Positions 6,653 through 13,524 of a DNA stretch of 13,524 nucleotides are shown here, piece by piece. The notes below the pieces were generated by a model that saw nothing but the letters and a program-made list of their open reading frames with translations, searched no databases and was not told the DNA's origin. The stretch covers positions 16,288 to 29,811 of the forward strand of contig DJRC01000091.1 in assembly GCA_002437735.1 (NCBI GenBank), in the 5' to 3' direction. The position numbers were made by a program, and so were the translations under genes. Numbering within the stretch: the stretch's first letter is position 1; every line of letters starts with the position of its first letter. This DNA comes from Oscillospiraceae bacterium UBA6370. Lineage in GTDB: Bacteria; Bacillota; Clostridia; Oscillospirales; Oscillospiraceae.

Positions 6653-7951
6653 TTACGCATATAGCCGCTTGACCGCCGCGCGGGCCTCATAAAATACCTT
6701 CTCGCAGTCGAGCGTCTTGTATTCGCCGTTTTCGTACAGAATTTTCCCGTCCACCATCGTCATGCAGACGTCGGATGAGTGCGCCGCGCAGGTCAGCAGC
6801 GCGGGGGTATCGAAGTTCGGATAGAGGTGGGGCTTGTCCAGATCGAGCGCGATGATATCCGCCTTCTTCCCCACCGCCAGCACGCCGGTGTCGTCACGTC
6901 CCTGCAGTCTTGCGCCGTTGACTGTCGCCATGTCCAGCACTTCGGCAGAGCTGACCGCCGTCGGGTCGCAGGAATAGCCGCAGGGCATGATATCGGCCAG
7001 GTGCATTTCCTCAAACAGGTCAAGATTGTTGTTGCTCGCCGCGCCGTCCGTGCCGAGGGCGAGGTTGATGCCCGCATCCATCAGCTTCCGCACCGGCGCA
7101 AAGCCGCTGCCGAGCTTGAGATTGCTCGTGGGATTATGGATAACGTTCACGCCGTGGCGCTTCAGAATGGCAATGTCCTCGTCGCTCACGGCGACGCAAT
7201 GCGCTGCGGCGGTGGGACTGTCCAGCGACCCCAGCTCCTCGAACCACGCGACAGGGGACTTGCCGTAGCGCGCGATGCACTCGTCCACCTCGCGATGTGT
7301 TTCAGAGAGATGAATGTGCATCCGCCCGCCGTGCGCCTTACAGAGCTCGCTGTAGGCGCGGACGATGTGCGGCTTGCAGGTATACTCCGCGTGAATGGAA
7401 AAGTCGATGCGGATGCGCCCGTTCTCGGCGTTGTGGTACTTCTCAAACAGCTCCACCGACTGTGGGATCTGCGTGTTCTGCTCCACGGTCTGGTTTTCGT
7501 CAAAGCACTGCACGCAGCGGCTGATGTTCGCCTTCATGCCCGCTTCCGCGACGGCGGCGACCGTCTCGGCGGGGAAAAAGTACATATCGGAAAAGCTCGT
7601 CGTGCCGCTCGCCAGCATCTCGAGGATGGCAAGGCGGCTGCCCGCCGCGATGTCCTCCGGCACCAGCCGGTCCTCGATGGGAAAGACCTTGTCGAACAGC
7701 CACTCCCGCAAAGGCAGGCCGCTGCCCACGCCGCGCAGCAGCACCATGGGCGAGTGATTATGGCAGTTGATGAGGCCGGGCATGAGCAGCTTACGCTCCA
7801 TGCTTTTGTGCTCCTCGTACTCCCCCGCCGGTTTCTCCGCGCCGATGTAGTCGATGGTATCGCCGCGCACGCCGAGGAAACCGTGCAACGTCGAGTACAC
7901 GCCGTCCTCCCCGCGCAGCAGAAGATCGCAGTTTTCAAAAAGAATGCTCAT
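6653..7951 (-). CDS. mtaD: Amidohydrolase: 5'-methylthioadenosine/S-adenosylhomocysteine-type deaminase
   Basis: This metal-dependent amidohydrolase of the ATZ/TRZ-MtaD group has 432 residues and is expected to deaminate the adenine of MTA, SAH or 5'-deoxyadenosine to the inosine analogue. Metal ligands are visible: NCHNH (His64, His66), His187 in SIHAEY, and Asp302 in LGTDGAASNNNLDL. Further active-site motifs are HIHLSET (212-218, with Glu217) and AAHC (His251). The C-terminal composite beta-sandwich segment (GKKADIIALDL) is present. An in-frame ATG at 8059 lies inside the preceding terminator and is rejected; the ATG at 7951 has GGAG 6 bp upstream and a good promoter. It is the first gene of an operon with an MtnA-like isomerase and a class II aldolase, suggesting MTA or 5'-deoxyadenosine rather than SAH as the main substrate (inference). 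Confidence 0.9.
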   Translation of the reverse strand: MSILFENCDLLLRGEDGVYSTLHGFLGVRGDTIDYIGAEKPAGEYEEHKSMERKLLMPGLINCHNHSPMVLLRGVGSGLPLREWLFDKVFPIEDRLVPEDIAAGSRLAILEMLASGTTSFSDMYFFPAETVAAVAEAGMKANISRCVQCFDENQTVEQNTQIPQSVELFEKYHNAENGRIRIDFSIHAEYTCKPHIVRAYSELCKAHGGRMHIHLSETHREVDECIARYGKSPVAWFEELGSLDSPTAAAHCVAVSDEDIAILKRHGVNVIHNPTSNLKLGSGFAPVRKLMDAGINLALGTDGAASNNNLDLFEEMHLADIMPCGYSCDPTAVSSAEVLDMATVNGARLQGRDDTGVLAVGKKADIIALDLDKPHLYPNFDTPALLTCAAHSSDVCMTMVDGKILYENGEYKTLDCEKVFYEARAAVKRLYA

Positions 7952-7979
7952 AATAGTCTCCGTTTCGATTAGTGCATTG

Positions 7980-8008
7980 ATTCTACCACGCATACACGGG
8001 AATTGCAA
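7980..8008 (-). promoter_or_regulatory. Sigma-A promoter for the deaminase-isomerase-aldolase operon
   Basis: On the minus strand TTGCAA (8008-8003), a 17-bp spacer, and TAGAAT (7985-7980) lie about 29 bp before the deaminase start. It sits downstream of the terminator of the 1422-residue gene, so the two transcription units appear separate. Confidence 0.7.
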
Positions 8009-8038
8009 GAAATACGGCGCACGGTTCGTACACCGCGC

Positions 8039-8079
8039 AAAAAATGACCGTTCTCCCATCGGAGAGCGGTCATTTTTTT
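8039..8079 (-). terminator. Intrinsic terminator after the activase gene
   Basis: A 13-bp stem, ATGACCGTTCTCC (8044-8056) with GGAGAGCGGTCAT (8061-8073), contains one G-T wobble and a 4-nt loop. It is flanked by A and T runs that extend the pairing and give a U-tract on either strand. On the minus strand it begins about 17 bp after the stop codon of the large gene. Confidence 0.88.
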
Positions 8080-8095
8080 CTGCTGCGCCCGGTGC

Positions 8096-11000
8096 TCAGC
8101 GGACCATCGGCAGCGCTTCCGCGTCCGGCGCAGTTCCGCTGTGCATCGCGCGGCGCGCGGAGGAAAGCATCAGCTTGATACGGTTGAGCTGATTGACCTC
8201 GCTCGCGCCGGGGTCGTAGTCCACGGCGACGATGTTCGCCCACGGGTACGACCTGCGCAGCGCCTTGATGACGCCCTTGCCGACCACATGGTTCGGCAGG
8301 CACGCGAACGGCTGGATGCAGACGATGTTCGGCGTGCCGGAGGTGAGCAGCTCCGCCATCTCGCCGGTGAGGAACCAGCCCTCGCCGTACTGATTGCCGA
8401 TGGCGAGGAACGGCTCGGCGAGCTTCGCCACATCCTCGATGGGCATGGGCGCTTCAAAGCGGCGGCTTTTTTCCAGCGCCTCGAGCGCGGGCGCGCGGAG
8501 ACGGCGGAGCATCTCCACGCCGGCCTTGGCGACCACGGAATCCTTCCATGAGGTGCCGAGGTTCTTATGGCGAAAGTCGCGCCCGTAGATGCTGTAGTTG
8601 AAGAAGTCCAGCAGGTCCGGTACGACCGCCTCGGCTCCCTCGGCTTCCAGCAGCTCGACCAGATGGTTGTTCGCGAGCGGCATATACTTCACCAGAATTT
8701 CGCCCACGATGCCGACGCGCGGCTTACGCAGCGTCTCGTCGATGGGCAGCGCGTCAAAGTCCGCCACGATGCCGCGGCAGACGTCGGCATAGCGCCACTT
8801 CGTTTTGGGGTTCACGAGCGAATCGACGCAGATCTCCTTCCACTTCTGATGGATTGCCTCGGCGCTGCCCTTTTCCAGCTCATAGGGGCGAACATGGTAA
8901 AGGCAGCGCATGAAGAGGTCGCCGTAGACCAGCGCGTGGACCGCGTCCATGATGAGCCCCTTAGAGAGCGTGAAGCCCTCGTTCCTCTCCATGCCGTTGA
9001 GGTTGACGGAGACGACCGGAATGTGGCCGTAGCCCGCCTTTTCCAACGCGCGGCGAATGAAGCCGACGTAGTTGCTCGCGCGGCAGCAGCCGCCCGTCTG
9101 CGTCATCATAAGAGCAAGGTGATCGGTGTCGTAGCGGCCCGATGTCACCGCCTCCATGAGCTGGCCGACCACCGTGATGGACGGGAAGCAGGCGTCGTTG
9201 TTGACGTACTTGAGTCCCATGTCGATGGCCTTGCGGTCGTCGTTTTTGAGCAGCACCACGTTGTAGCCGTGCTTGGCGAACACCGGCTCGAGAACATCGA
9301 AGTGAATGGGACTCATCTGGGGCGCGAGCAGCGTCCATTTCTCGTCGCGCATTTTTTTCGTGAAGGCCGCGCGGTGGTAGGCCGCGCTCTGCGGGTGCGC
9401 GTAGATGCCCTTCTCGCGGCGGATGCTCATGGCGGCAAGCAAACTGCGGATGCGGATGCGTACCGCGCCGAGGTTGTTGACCTCGTCGATCTTGAGAACG
9501 GTGTAGAGCTTGTTGCTGCCCTCGAGAATTTCGGAGACTTGATCGGTGGTCACGGCATCAAGACCGCAGCCGAACGAGTTGAGCTGAATGAGCTCGAGAT
9601 CGTCGCAGCGGCGCACGAATTCCGCCGCCGTGTAGAGGCGGGAGTGGTACACCCATTGGTCGTTCGCGCGCAGTGGACGCTCGGGCGTGAAGTGGATGGG
9701 CAGGCTGTCCTCGGTCAGCACGTCAAGGCCGTAGGAAGCGATCAGCTCGGGGATGCCGTGGTTGATCTCGGGATCAAGGTGGTAGGGACGCCCCGCGAGG
9801 ACCACGCCGCAGCGTCCCTCCTGCCGCATTTTTTTGAGCACTCGCGCACCCTCAGCGCGGATATCCTCCTTCGCCCTTTGCTGCTCGGCCCATGCAAGGG
9901 AAACCGCCTGCCGCGTTTCCTTCTCCGGTATCCCCCACTGCTCGCGGCAGAAGCGCGCCATGCGGTCGGCGACTGTCCTTTCGCTCGTAAAGGCAAGGAA
10001 TGGCTTCAGGTACTCCACCTCGCCGTCGGCGGCCGCCTCGACATTGTTCTTCAGATTCTCGGGGTAGGACACCACGATGGGGCAGTTGAAATGGTTCTGC
10101 GCGTCCGGCGTTTCCTGATGCTCAAAGAACACGCAGGGATGGAAGATGGTATGCACGCCCTCGTCGATGAGCCACTGCACATGGCCGTGGGCGAGCTTCG
10201 CAGGATAGCACTCGGACTCGGAGGGAATGGACTCCATGCCGCGCTCGTAGAGCTTTCGGTCGGAGAGCGGCGAGAGGATCACACGGAAGCCGAGGGCCTT
10301 GAAAAATGTCGCCCAGAAGGGGTAGTTTTCATACATGTTCAGCACGCGCGGGATGCCGATCTCGCCGCGCGGCGCATCCTCGGCCGCAAGCGGCGGATAG
10401 CGGAACAGCCGCTCGCGCTTGTAGGCGAACAGGTCCGCGCCCTTTTCGTGCGCGTCCGTATTGCCCGCGCCCTTCTCGCAGCGGTTGCCGGTGGTGTAGC
10501 GCCGCCCGCCGGGGAAGCGCGTAACGGTGAGCATACAGCGGTTGGAGCAGCCGCCGCAGCGCAGCGTCTGCGTCTTATACTCCAGCGTCTCGATCTCCGC
10601 GAGCGGGAGCATCGCGGTCTCCTGCCCATGGTAGTGGCTACGGGCGATCAGCGCCGCGCCGAAGGCGCCCATCAGACCCGAAATATCGGGGCAGACCGCC
10701 TCCGCGCCGGAGATCTTTTCAAACGCGCGCAGCACGGCCTTATTGTAGAAGGTACCGCCCTGCACGACAACGTGCGCGCCAAGCTCGCTCGGGTCGGCGA
10801 GCTTGATGACCTTATAGAGCGCGTTTTTGATGACGGAGTAGGCAAGCCCCGCCGAAATATCCGGCACGCCTGCCCCCTCCTTCTGCGCCTGCTTGACGTT
10901 GGAGTTCATGAACACCGTGCAGCGCGTGCCGAGATCGACCGGGTGTGGCGCGAACAGCGCCTCCTTCGCAAAGCCCTCGGCGCTGTAGCCGAGCGAGGCG

Positions 11001-12364
11001 GCAAAATTCTCGATGAACGAGCCGCAGCCGGACGAGCACGCCTCGTTGAGCAGCACGTTGTCCACGCTGCCGTTGTGCAGCTTGATGCACTTCATGTCCT
11101 GCCCGCCGATGTCCAGCACGCAGTCCACCTGCGGATCAAAGAAGGCCGCGGCGGTGCAGTGGGCGATGGTCTCGACCTCGCCCTCATCGAGCGAAAACGC
11201 TGCCTTCAGCAGCGCCTCGCCGTAGCCGGTCGAGCACTCACGCAGGATGTGCGCGCCCTCCGGCAGCTCACGCGCGAGCGCGGAGACGGCGCGCTTCGCC
11301 GTCTCGATGGGGCTGCCCTGATTGTTCGCGTAGTACGACCACAGCAGCTCGCCGCGCTCGCCGATGAGCGCGAGCTTCGTCGTGGTCGAGCCGGCGTCCA
11401 CACCGAGGAAGCAGCCGCCCGTGTAGCTTGCCAGGTCTCCCTTTTCCACCACCGCCCGCGCGTGGCGCGCGCAGAAAGCGTCATAGTCCTCCTGCGAGGC
11501 AAAAAGCGCCGGCAAGCGATGGAGCTCGAAGGCCATCTCCACGCCGCTCGTGAGCCGGTCAATGAGCGAGGCGATGGGCAGCGCCGCACATTCCGTCTCG
11601 TCAAGCGCCGCGCCCATCGCGGCGAAAAGGTGCGAGTTCGGCGGGTCGATCGCCGTCTCGTCCGTGAGCTTCAGCGTGCGGATGAACGCCGCCTTGAGCT
11701 GCGGCAGGAAGTGCAGCGGCCCGCCGAGGAAGGTGACGTGACCGCGGATCGGCTTGCCGCAGGCAAGGCCCGAAATGGTCTGGTTGACGACTGCTTGAAA
11801 GATGGAGGCAGCAAGATCCGCCTTGGTCGCCCCCTCGTTGATGAGGGGCTGGATATCCGTCTTGGCAAACACGCCGCAGCGCGCGGCGATGGGATATATC
11901 TGCTGATAATTCTCCGCCTCGCGGTCAAGGCCTGCGGCGTCGGTCTGCAAAAGCGCCGCCATCTGGTCGATGAACGAGCCGGTGCCGCCGGCGCAGACGC
12001 CGTTCATGCGCTCCTCAAGCGTCGTGCCGAAGTAGATGATCTTCGCGTCCTCGCCGCCGAGCTCTATGGCCACGTCGGTCTGTGGAGCCTCGCGCCGCAG
12101 CGCGTCCGCGACGGCCACGACCTCCTGTACGAATGGGATGCCGAGCGCCTTGGCCAGATTGATGGCGCCCGAGCCGGTGATCTTTGCCCGCAGGGCACAG
12201 TCCCCCACCTGCTCACGCGCTTCACGCAGAAGCGTCGAAAGCGCCTCCTGCGTGTGTGCGCAATGCCGCCGGTACTCGCCGAAGAGCAGCTTTCCCTCCT
12301 CGTCCAGAAGGACGAGCTTCACGGTGGTGGAGCCAATGTCGATGCCTGCGCGATATGTATTCAT
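8096..12364 (-). CDS. Giant 2-hydroxyacyl-CoA dehydratase activase-related protein (two activase domains plus HgdA/B-like lobes)
   Basis: The 1422-residue cytoplasmic protein belongs to the acyl-CoA dehydratase activase-related group of anaerobes; no physiological substrate is established. Domain 1 (about 1-260) and domain 2 (about 316-575) are both BadF/HgdC-type ATPases, each with phosphate loops (GIDIGSTTVK at 7-16, IELGGEDAK at 100-108; GVDAGSTTTK at 321-330, DIGGQDMK at 418-425). Each has the cysteine pair that holds the dimer [4Fe-4S] cluster in HgdC (Cys124/Cys163 and Cys443/Cys482). A linker holds Cys603, 606, 610 and 629. Two HgdA/B-like lobes follow: about 660-1000 (ESECYP with Cys719, Cys744, FGCGLD Cys933) and about 1005-1405 (NDACFP with Cys1059, GGCC 1093/1094, PFACLP Cys1355). 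AGAGGT 6 bp upstream supports the start. It is apparently monocistronic. An ATP-driven low-potential reductase is inferred. Confidence 0.9.
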   Translation of the reverse strand: MNTYRAGIDIGSTTVKLVLLDEEGKLLFGEYRRHCAHTQEALSTLLREAREQVGDCALRAKITGSGAINLAKALGIPFVQEVVAVADALRREAPQTDVAIELGGEDAKIIYFGTTLEERMNGVCAGGTGSFIDQMAALLQTDAAGLDREAENYQQIYPIAARCGVFAKTDIQPLINEGATKADLAASIFQAVVNQTISGLACGKPIRGHVTFLGGPLHFLPQLKAAFIRTLKLTDETAIDPPNSHLFAAMGAALDETECAALPIASLIDRLTSGVEMAFELHRLPALFASQEDYDAFCARHARAVVEKGDLASYTGGCFLGVDAGSTTTKLALIGERGELLWSYYANNQGSPIETAKRAVSALARELPEGAHILRECSTGYGEALLKAAFSLDEGEVETIAHCTAAAFFDPQVDCVLDIGGQDMKCIKLHNGSVDNVLLNEACSSGCGSFIENFAASLGYSAEGFAKEALFAPHPVDLGTRCTVFMNSNVKQAQKEGAGVPDISAGLAYSVIKNALYKVIKLADPSELGAHVVVQGGTFYNKAVLRAFEKISGAEAVCPDISGLMGAFGAALIARSHYHGQETAMLPLAEIETLEYKTQTLRCGGCSNRCMLTVTRFPGGRRYTTGNRCEKGAGNTDAHEKGADLFAYKRERLFRYPPLAAEDAPRGEIGIPRVLNMYENYPFWATFFKALGFRVILSPLSDRKLYERGMESIPSESECYPAKLAHGHVQWLIDEGVHTIFHPCVFFEHQETPDAQNHFNCPIVVSYPENLKNNVEAAADGEVEYLKPFLAFTSERTVADRMARFCREQWGIPEKETRQAVSLAWAEQQRAKEDIRAEGARVLKKMRQEGRCGVVLAGRPYHLDPEINHGIPELIASYGLDVLTEDSLPIHFTPERPLRANDQWVYHSRLYTAAEFVRRCDDLELIQLNSFGCGLDAVTTDQVSEILEGSNKLYTVLKIDEVNNLGAVRIRIRSLLAAMSIRREKGIYAHPQSAAYHRAAFTKKMRDEKWTLLAPQMSPIHFDVLEPVFAKHGYNVVLLKNDDRKAIDMGLKYVNNDACFPSITVVGQLMEAVTSGRYDTDHLALMMTQTGGCCRASNYVGFIRRALEKAGYGHIPVVSVNLNGMERNEGFTLSKGLIMDAVHALVYGDLFMRCLYHVRPYELEKGSAEAIHQKWKEICVDSLVNPKTKWRYADVCRGIVADFDALPIDETLRKPRVGIVGEILVKYMPLANNHLVELLEAEGAEAVVPDLLDFFNYSIYGRDFRHKNLGTSWKDSVVAKAGVEMLRRLRAPALEALEKSRRFEAPMPIEDVAKLAEPFLAIGNQYGEGWFLTGEMAELLTSGTPNIVCIQPFACLPNHVVGKGVIKALRRSYPWANIVAVDYDPGASEVNQLNRIKLMLSSARRAMHSGTAPDAEALPMVR

Positions 12365-12426
12365 GAAAGGACCTCTTTCTGCCGGTAAATTGTCTGTGCG
12401 AATGCAACGTATGGATCGGTAATTTC

Positions 12427-12454
12427 AGTATAGTTTTCTCAAAAGCAAAGTGAA
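12427..12454 (-). promoter_or_regulatory. Candidate promoter for the activase-related gene
   Basis: On the minus strand TTCACT (12454-12449), a 16-bp spacer, and TATACT (12432-12427) lie about 63 bp before the start. The -35 matches in only four of six positions, as expected for a promoter that needs an activator. A direct repeat abuts it upstream. Confidence 0.45.
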
Positions 12455-12486
12455 AGTTAAGAAATAAGAAGAGGAAGTTAAGAAAT
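12453..12486 (+). repeat. Direct repeat AAGTTAAGAAAT x2, period 21 bp (operator-like)
   Basis: Two identical 12-bp copies, at 12454-12465 and 12475-12486, have exactly two helical turns between them. They lie immediately upstream of the candidate -35 of the large gene. Read as 9-mers, they are AAAGTTAAG and GAAGTTAAG with a 12-bp gap, close to the direct-repeat pattern described for LytTR-type response regulators. A binding site is inferred; the regulator is not in the window. Confidence 0.5.
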
Positions 12487-12489
12487 TGT

Positions 12490-12530
12490 AAAAAATGGCA
12501 TTGCACGCCGCTCCTGCGGAATGCAATGCC
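12490..12530 (-). terminator. Intrinsic terminator after the HAD phosphatase gene
   Basis: On the minus strand GGCATTGCA pairs with TGCAATGCC (12530-12522 with 12505-12497), with an inner CCGC/GCGG stem and an AGGA loop. It is followed by A and six T (12495-12490). It lies about 28 bp after the phosphatase stop and separates that gene from the activase gene. Confidence 0.85.
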
Positions 12531-12558
12531 GTTCTCGTTTTTTCTCTTTGCGCGTGCG

Positions 12559-13383
12559 TCAGAGCGCCAAAATGCGGCGGATCGCCTCGCCCACGCCGTT
12601 GTGGTCATTGTCCGCTGTGGCCAGATCGCAGCGGGCCTTGATGTCCTCCGACGCATTGCCCATCGCCACGGAAAGCCCCGCGTCGTGCAGCATCGCGCGG
12701 TCATTGTCCGAGTCGCCGATGCCGACAGTCTGTGCCATTGGGATATGCAGATAGTCCGCAAGCACCCTCAGGCCGCTGCCCTTGGTGACGCCCTGCGCCG
12801 TCATCTCCAATGTAGTCTCCTCCGGCATTGCAAAGGACAAGGGAAGCATCCTAAGCTCCTCATAGCATGCATGGCAATCCTCCGATGAACGGAAGTAAAT
12901 GTTCACCTTGCCGATGGATGTAAGGTGCCGTGCCTCCTTGGCCATATCGGCGACCTTGCGCGTGATCCTCTCAAACATAGGCTGATAGATCCCCGCGTGA
13001 AAGTCCTTCATGTGCGTTACATCGTCTGCGGCAACAACGGTCTCGTCGTCCGTAAGGATATGCGGCATCGCGCGATACCGTTTTGCAGTTTCCGCCAACG
13101 CAGCAGCTATTTCCGATTTGACCGGGCGGCGGTCAATGCAGCGTTTTTCCACACGGTCATAGACGAACGCGCCCGTGCTGCACACGGCATAGCGCATCAT
13201 CGGCACCATGTCAAAATACAGCTCCAGCTCCGGCACGGCACGACCCGTGCAGTACACCACATGAATGCCGCGCTCGCTTGCCGCGCGGATATCGCGCACA
13301 GTGTCCGGGGCAATGGTCTTGTCCGATGTCAGGAGCGTTCCGTCCATATCCAACGCAATGATGCGGTAATTCTTTCTCTCCAT
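12559..13383 (-). CDS. Cof-type HAD-IIB sugar/nucleotide phosphatase
   Basis: This is a cytoplasmic haloacid-dehalogenase-superfamily hydrolase of 274 residues, the usual Cof/YidA size. Motif I is LDMDGTLL, with nucleophile Asp12 and acid/base Asp14. Motif II is YCTGR (Thr46), motif III contains Lys201 (VTKGSGL), and motif IV is GIGDSDND (Asp224, Asp228). The C2B cap lies between motifs II and III. These enzymes dephosphorylate small phosphorylated metabolites such as sugar phosphates or flavin/PLP precursors; the substrate here cannot be told. The ATG at 13383 is preceded by GAAAGGG with a 6-bp gap. Another ATG four bases upstream is out of frame, and an in-frame ATG at 13467 lies inside engB and is rejected. 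It follows engB by 61 bp and may be transcribed with it. Confidence 0.92.
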   Translation of the reverse strand: MERKNYRIIALDMDGTLLTSDKTIAPDTVRDIRAASERGIHVVYCTGRAVPELELYFDMVPMMRYAVCSTGAFVYDRVEKRCIDRRPVKSEIAAALAETAKRYRAMPHILTDDETVVAADDVTHMKDFHAGIYQPMFERITRKVADMAKEARHLTSIGKVNIYFRSSEDCHACYEELRMLPLSFAMPEETTLEMTAQGVTKGSGLRVLADYLHIPMAQTVGIGDSDNDRAMLHDAGLSVAMGNASEDIKARCDLATADNDHNGVGEAIRRILAL

Positions 13384-13406
13384 GCATGACCCTTTCTTCA
13401 AATTCA

Positions 13407-13441
13407 GAAGGTCTCCCCTGCGCCTCCGCGGGAAGACCTTC
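13407..13441 (-). terminator. Hairpin between engB and the HAD phosphatase (weak terminator or attenuator)
   Basis: A 12-bp stem with one wobble (13441-13430 with 13418-13407) starts three bases after the engB stop codon. On the minus strand only TGAATTTG follows, a poor U-tract, so it may slow or partly stop readthrough or protect the engB 3' end. No clear promoter for the phosphatase fits in the remaining gap. Confidence 0.45.
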
Positions 13442-13444
13442 CTT

Positions 13445-13524
13445 TTATCGTTTGAGATGCCCGGCAAGGGCGGTGATAAGCGCGTCCTTGCCCTCGCCCT
13501 TCTCGGCGGAAAACGGCACGAGCA
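13445..13524 (-). CDS. engB: Ribosome-biogenesis GTPase EngB (YsxC/YihA), C-terminal end only
   Basis: The last 25 codons and the TAA stop of a gene entering from the right edge are present. The visible peptide starts LVPFSAEKGEGKDALI and ends with HLKR. The SAEKGEGKD stretch is the G5 (SAK-type) loop of TRAFAC GTPases, and its context and the very short distance to the C-terminus fit EngB, which assists large ribosomal subunit assembly. Most of the gene, including the G1-G4 motifs, lies outside the window, so another small GTPase is possible but less likely. Confidence 0.7.
   Translation of the reverse strand, partial: LVPFSAEKGEGKDALITALAGHLKR

Noticed and set aside
6779..7972. A 397-codon open frame on the plus strand.
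   Set aside because: It is antisense to the amidohydrolase gene, whose metal-binding motifs are all present; the antisense product has no domain or ribosome binding site of note.
908..8008. The same TTGCAA hexamer serving as -35 in three promoters, considered as a shared regulator site.
   Set aside because: It is a common near-consensus -35 variant, and the flanking bases are unrelated among the three sites.
7952..8059. N-terminal extension of the amidohydrolase to the ATG at 8059.
   Set aside because: The 36 extra residues cover the promoter and a terminator hairpin and resemble no amidohydrolase N-terminus.
8567..12388. A 1273-codon open frame on the plus strand, antisense to the activase-related gene.
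   Set aside because: It mirrors the minus-strand gene almost exactly, has no recognisable domain, is full of Arg/Ala/His/Glu runs typical of a GC-rich antisense frame, and the minus strand has clear family motifs throughout.

Overview
The window is about 13.5 kb of GC-rich, densely coded DNA. It most likely comes from an anaerobic low-GC-lineage (Firmicutes) member of the Clostridia, probably a gut Oscillospirales-type bacterium. The reasons are strong AGGAGG-type ribosome binding sites, sigma-A promoters, a ThiT-type ECF thiamine transporter subunit, a Clostridia-style XRE regulator with membrane helices, and a giant 2-hydroxyacyl-CoA dehydratase activase-related protein typical of strict anaerobes. 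The genus cannot be read from the sequence. No tRNA, rRNA, CRISPR array, insertion sequence or phage gene was seen.

Layout. Positions 1-818 (minus) hold the N-terminal 272 codons of a Na+/phosphate cotransporter that runs off the left edge. It is divergent from glutamate racemase (1052-1846, plus), which ends in a strong hairpin terminator. Next are a membrane-anchored XRE regulator (1900-3195, minus) and thiamine pyrophosphokinase (3297-3935, minus). Divergent from the latter is a thiamine transporter gene thiT (4258-4842, plus) behind a TPP riboswitch with an intrinsic terminator. The thiamine genes form a small uptake/activation module: ThiT imports thiamine, ThiN converts it to TPP, and TPP shuts off thiT.

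Positions 4963-7951 (minus) are a tight three-gene operon with its own promoter: an MTA/S-adenosylhomocysteine-type deaminase, an MtnA-like aldose-1-phosphate isomerase, and a class II (FucA/AraD-like) aldolase. Together they look like a nucleoside by-product salvage route. 5'-methylthio- or 5'-deoxyadenosine would be deaminated, its sugar phosphate isomerised, then cleaved to DHAP and a small aldehyde. The phosphorylase or kinase step is not in the window.

Positions 8096-12364 (minus) are one 1422-residue gene. It fuses two HgdC-type ATPase (activase) domains, a four-cysteine linker, and two diverged HgdA/B-like lobes. The whole looks like a single-chain ATP-driven low-potential electron-transfer machine of unknown substrate. 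Its promoter region carries a 12-bp perfect direct repeat with a 21-bp period, resembling a LytTR-type response-regulator site. The window closes with a Cof-type HAD phosphatase (12559-13383, minus) and the last 25 codons of engB (13445-13524, minus).
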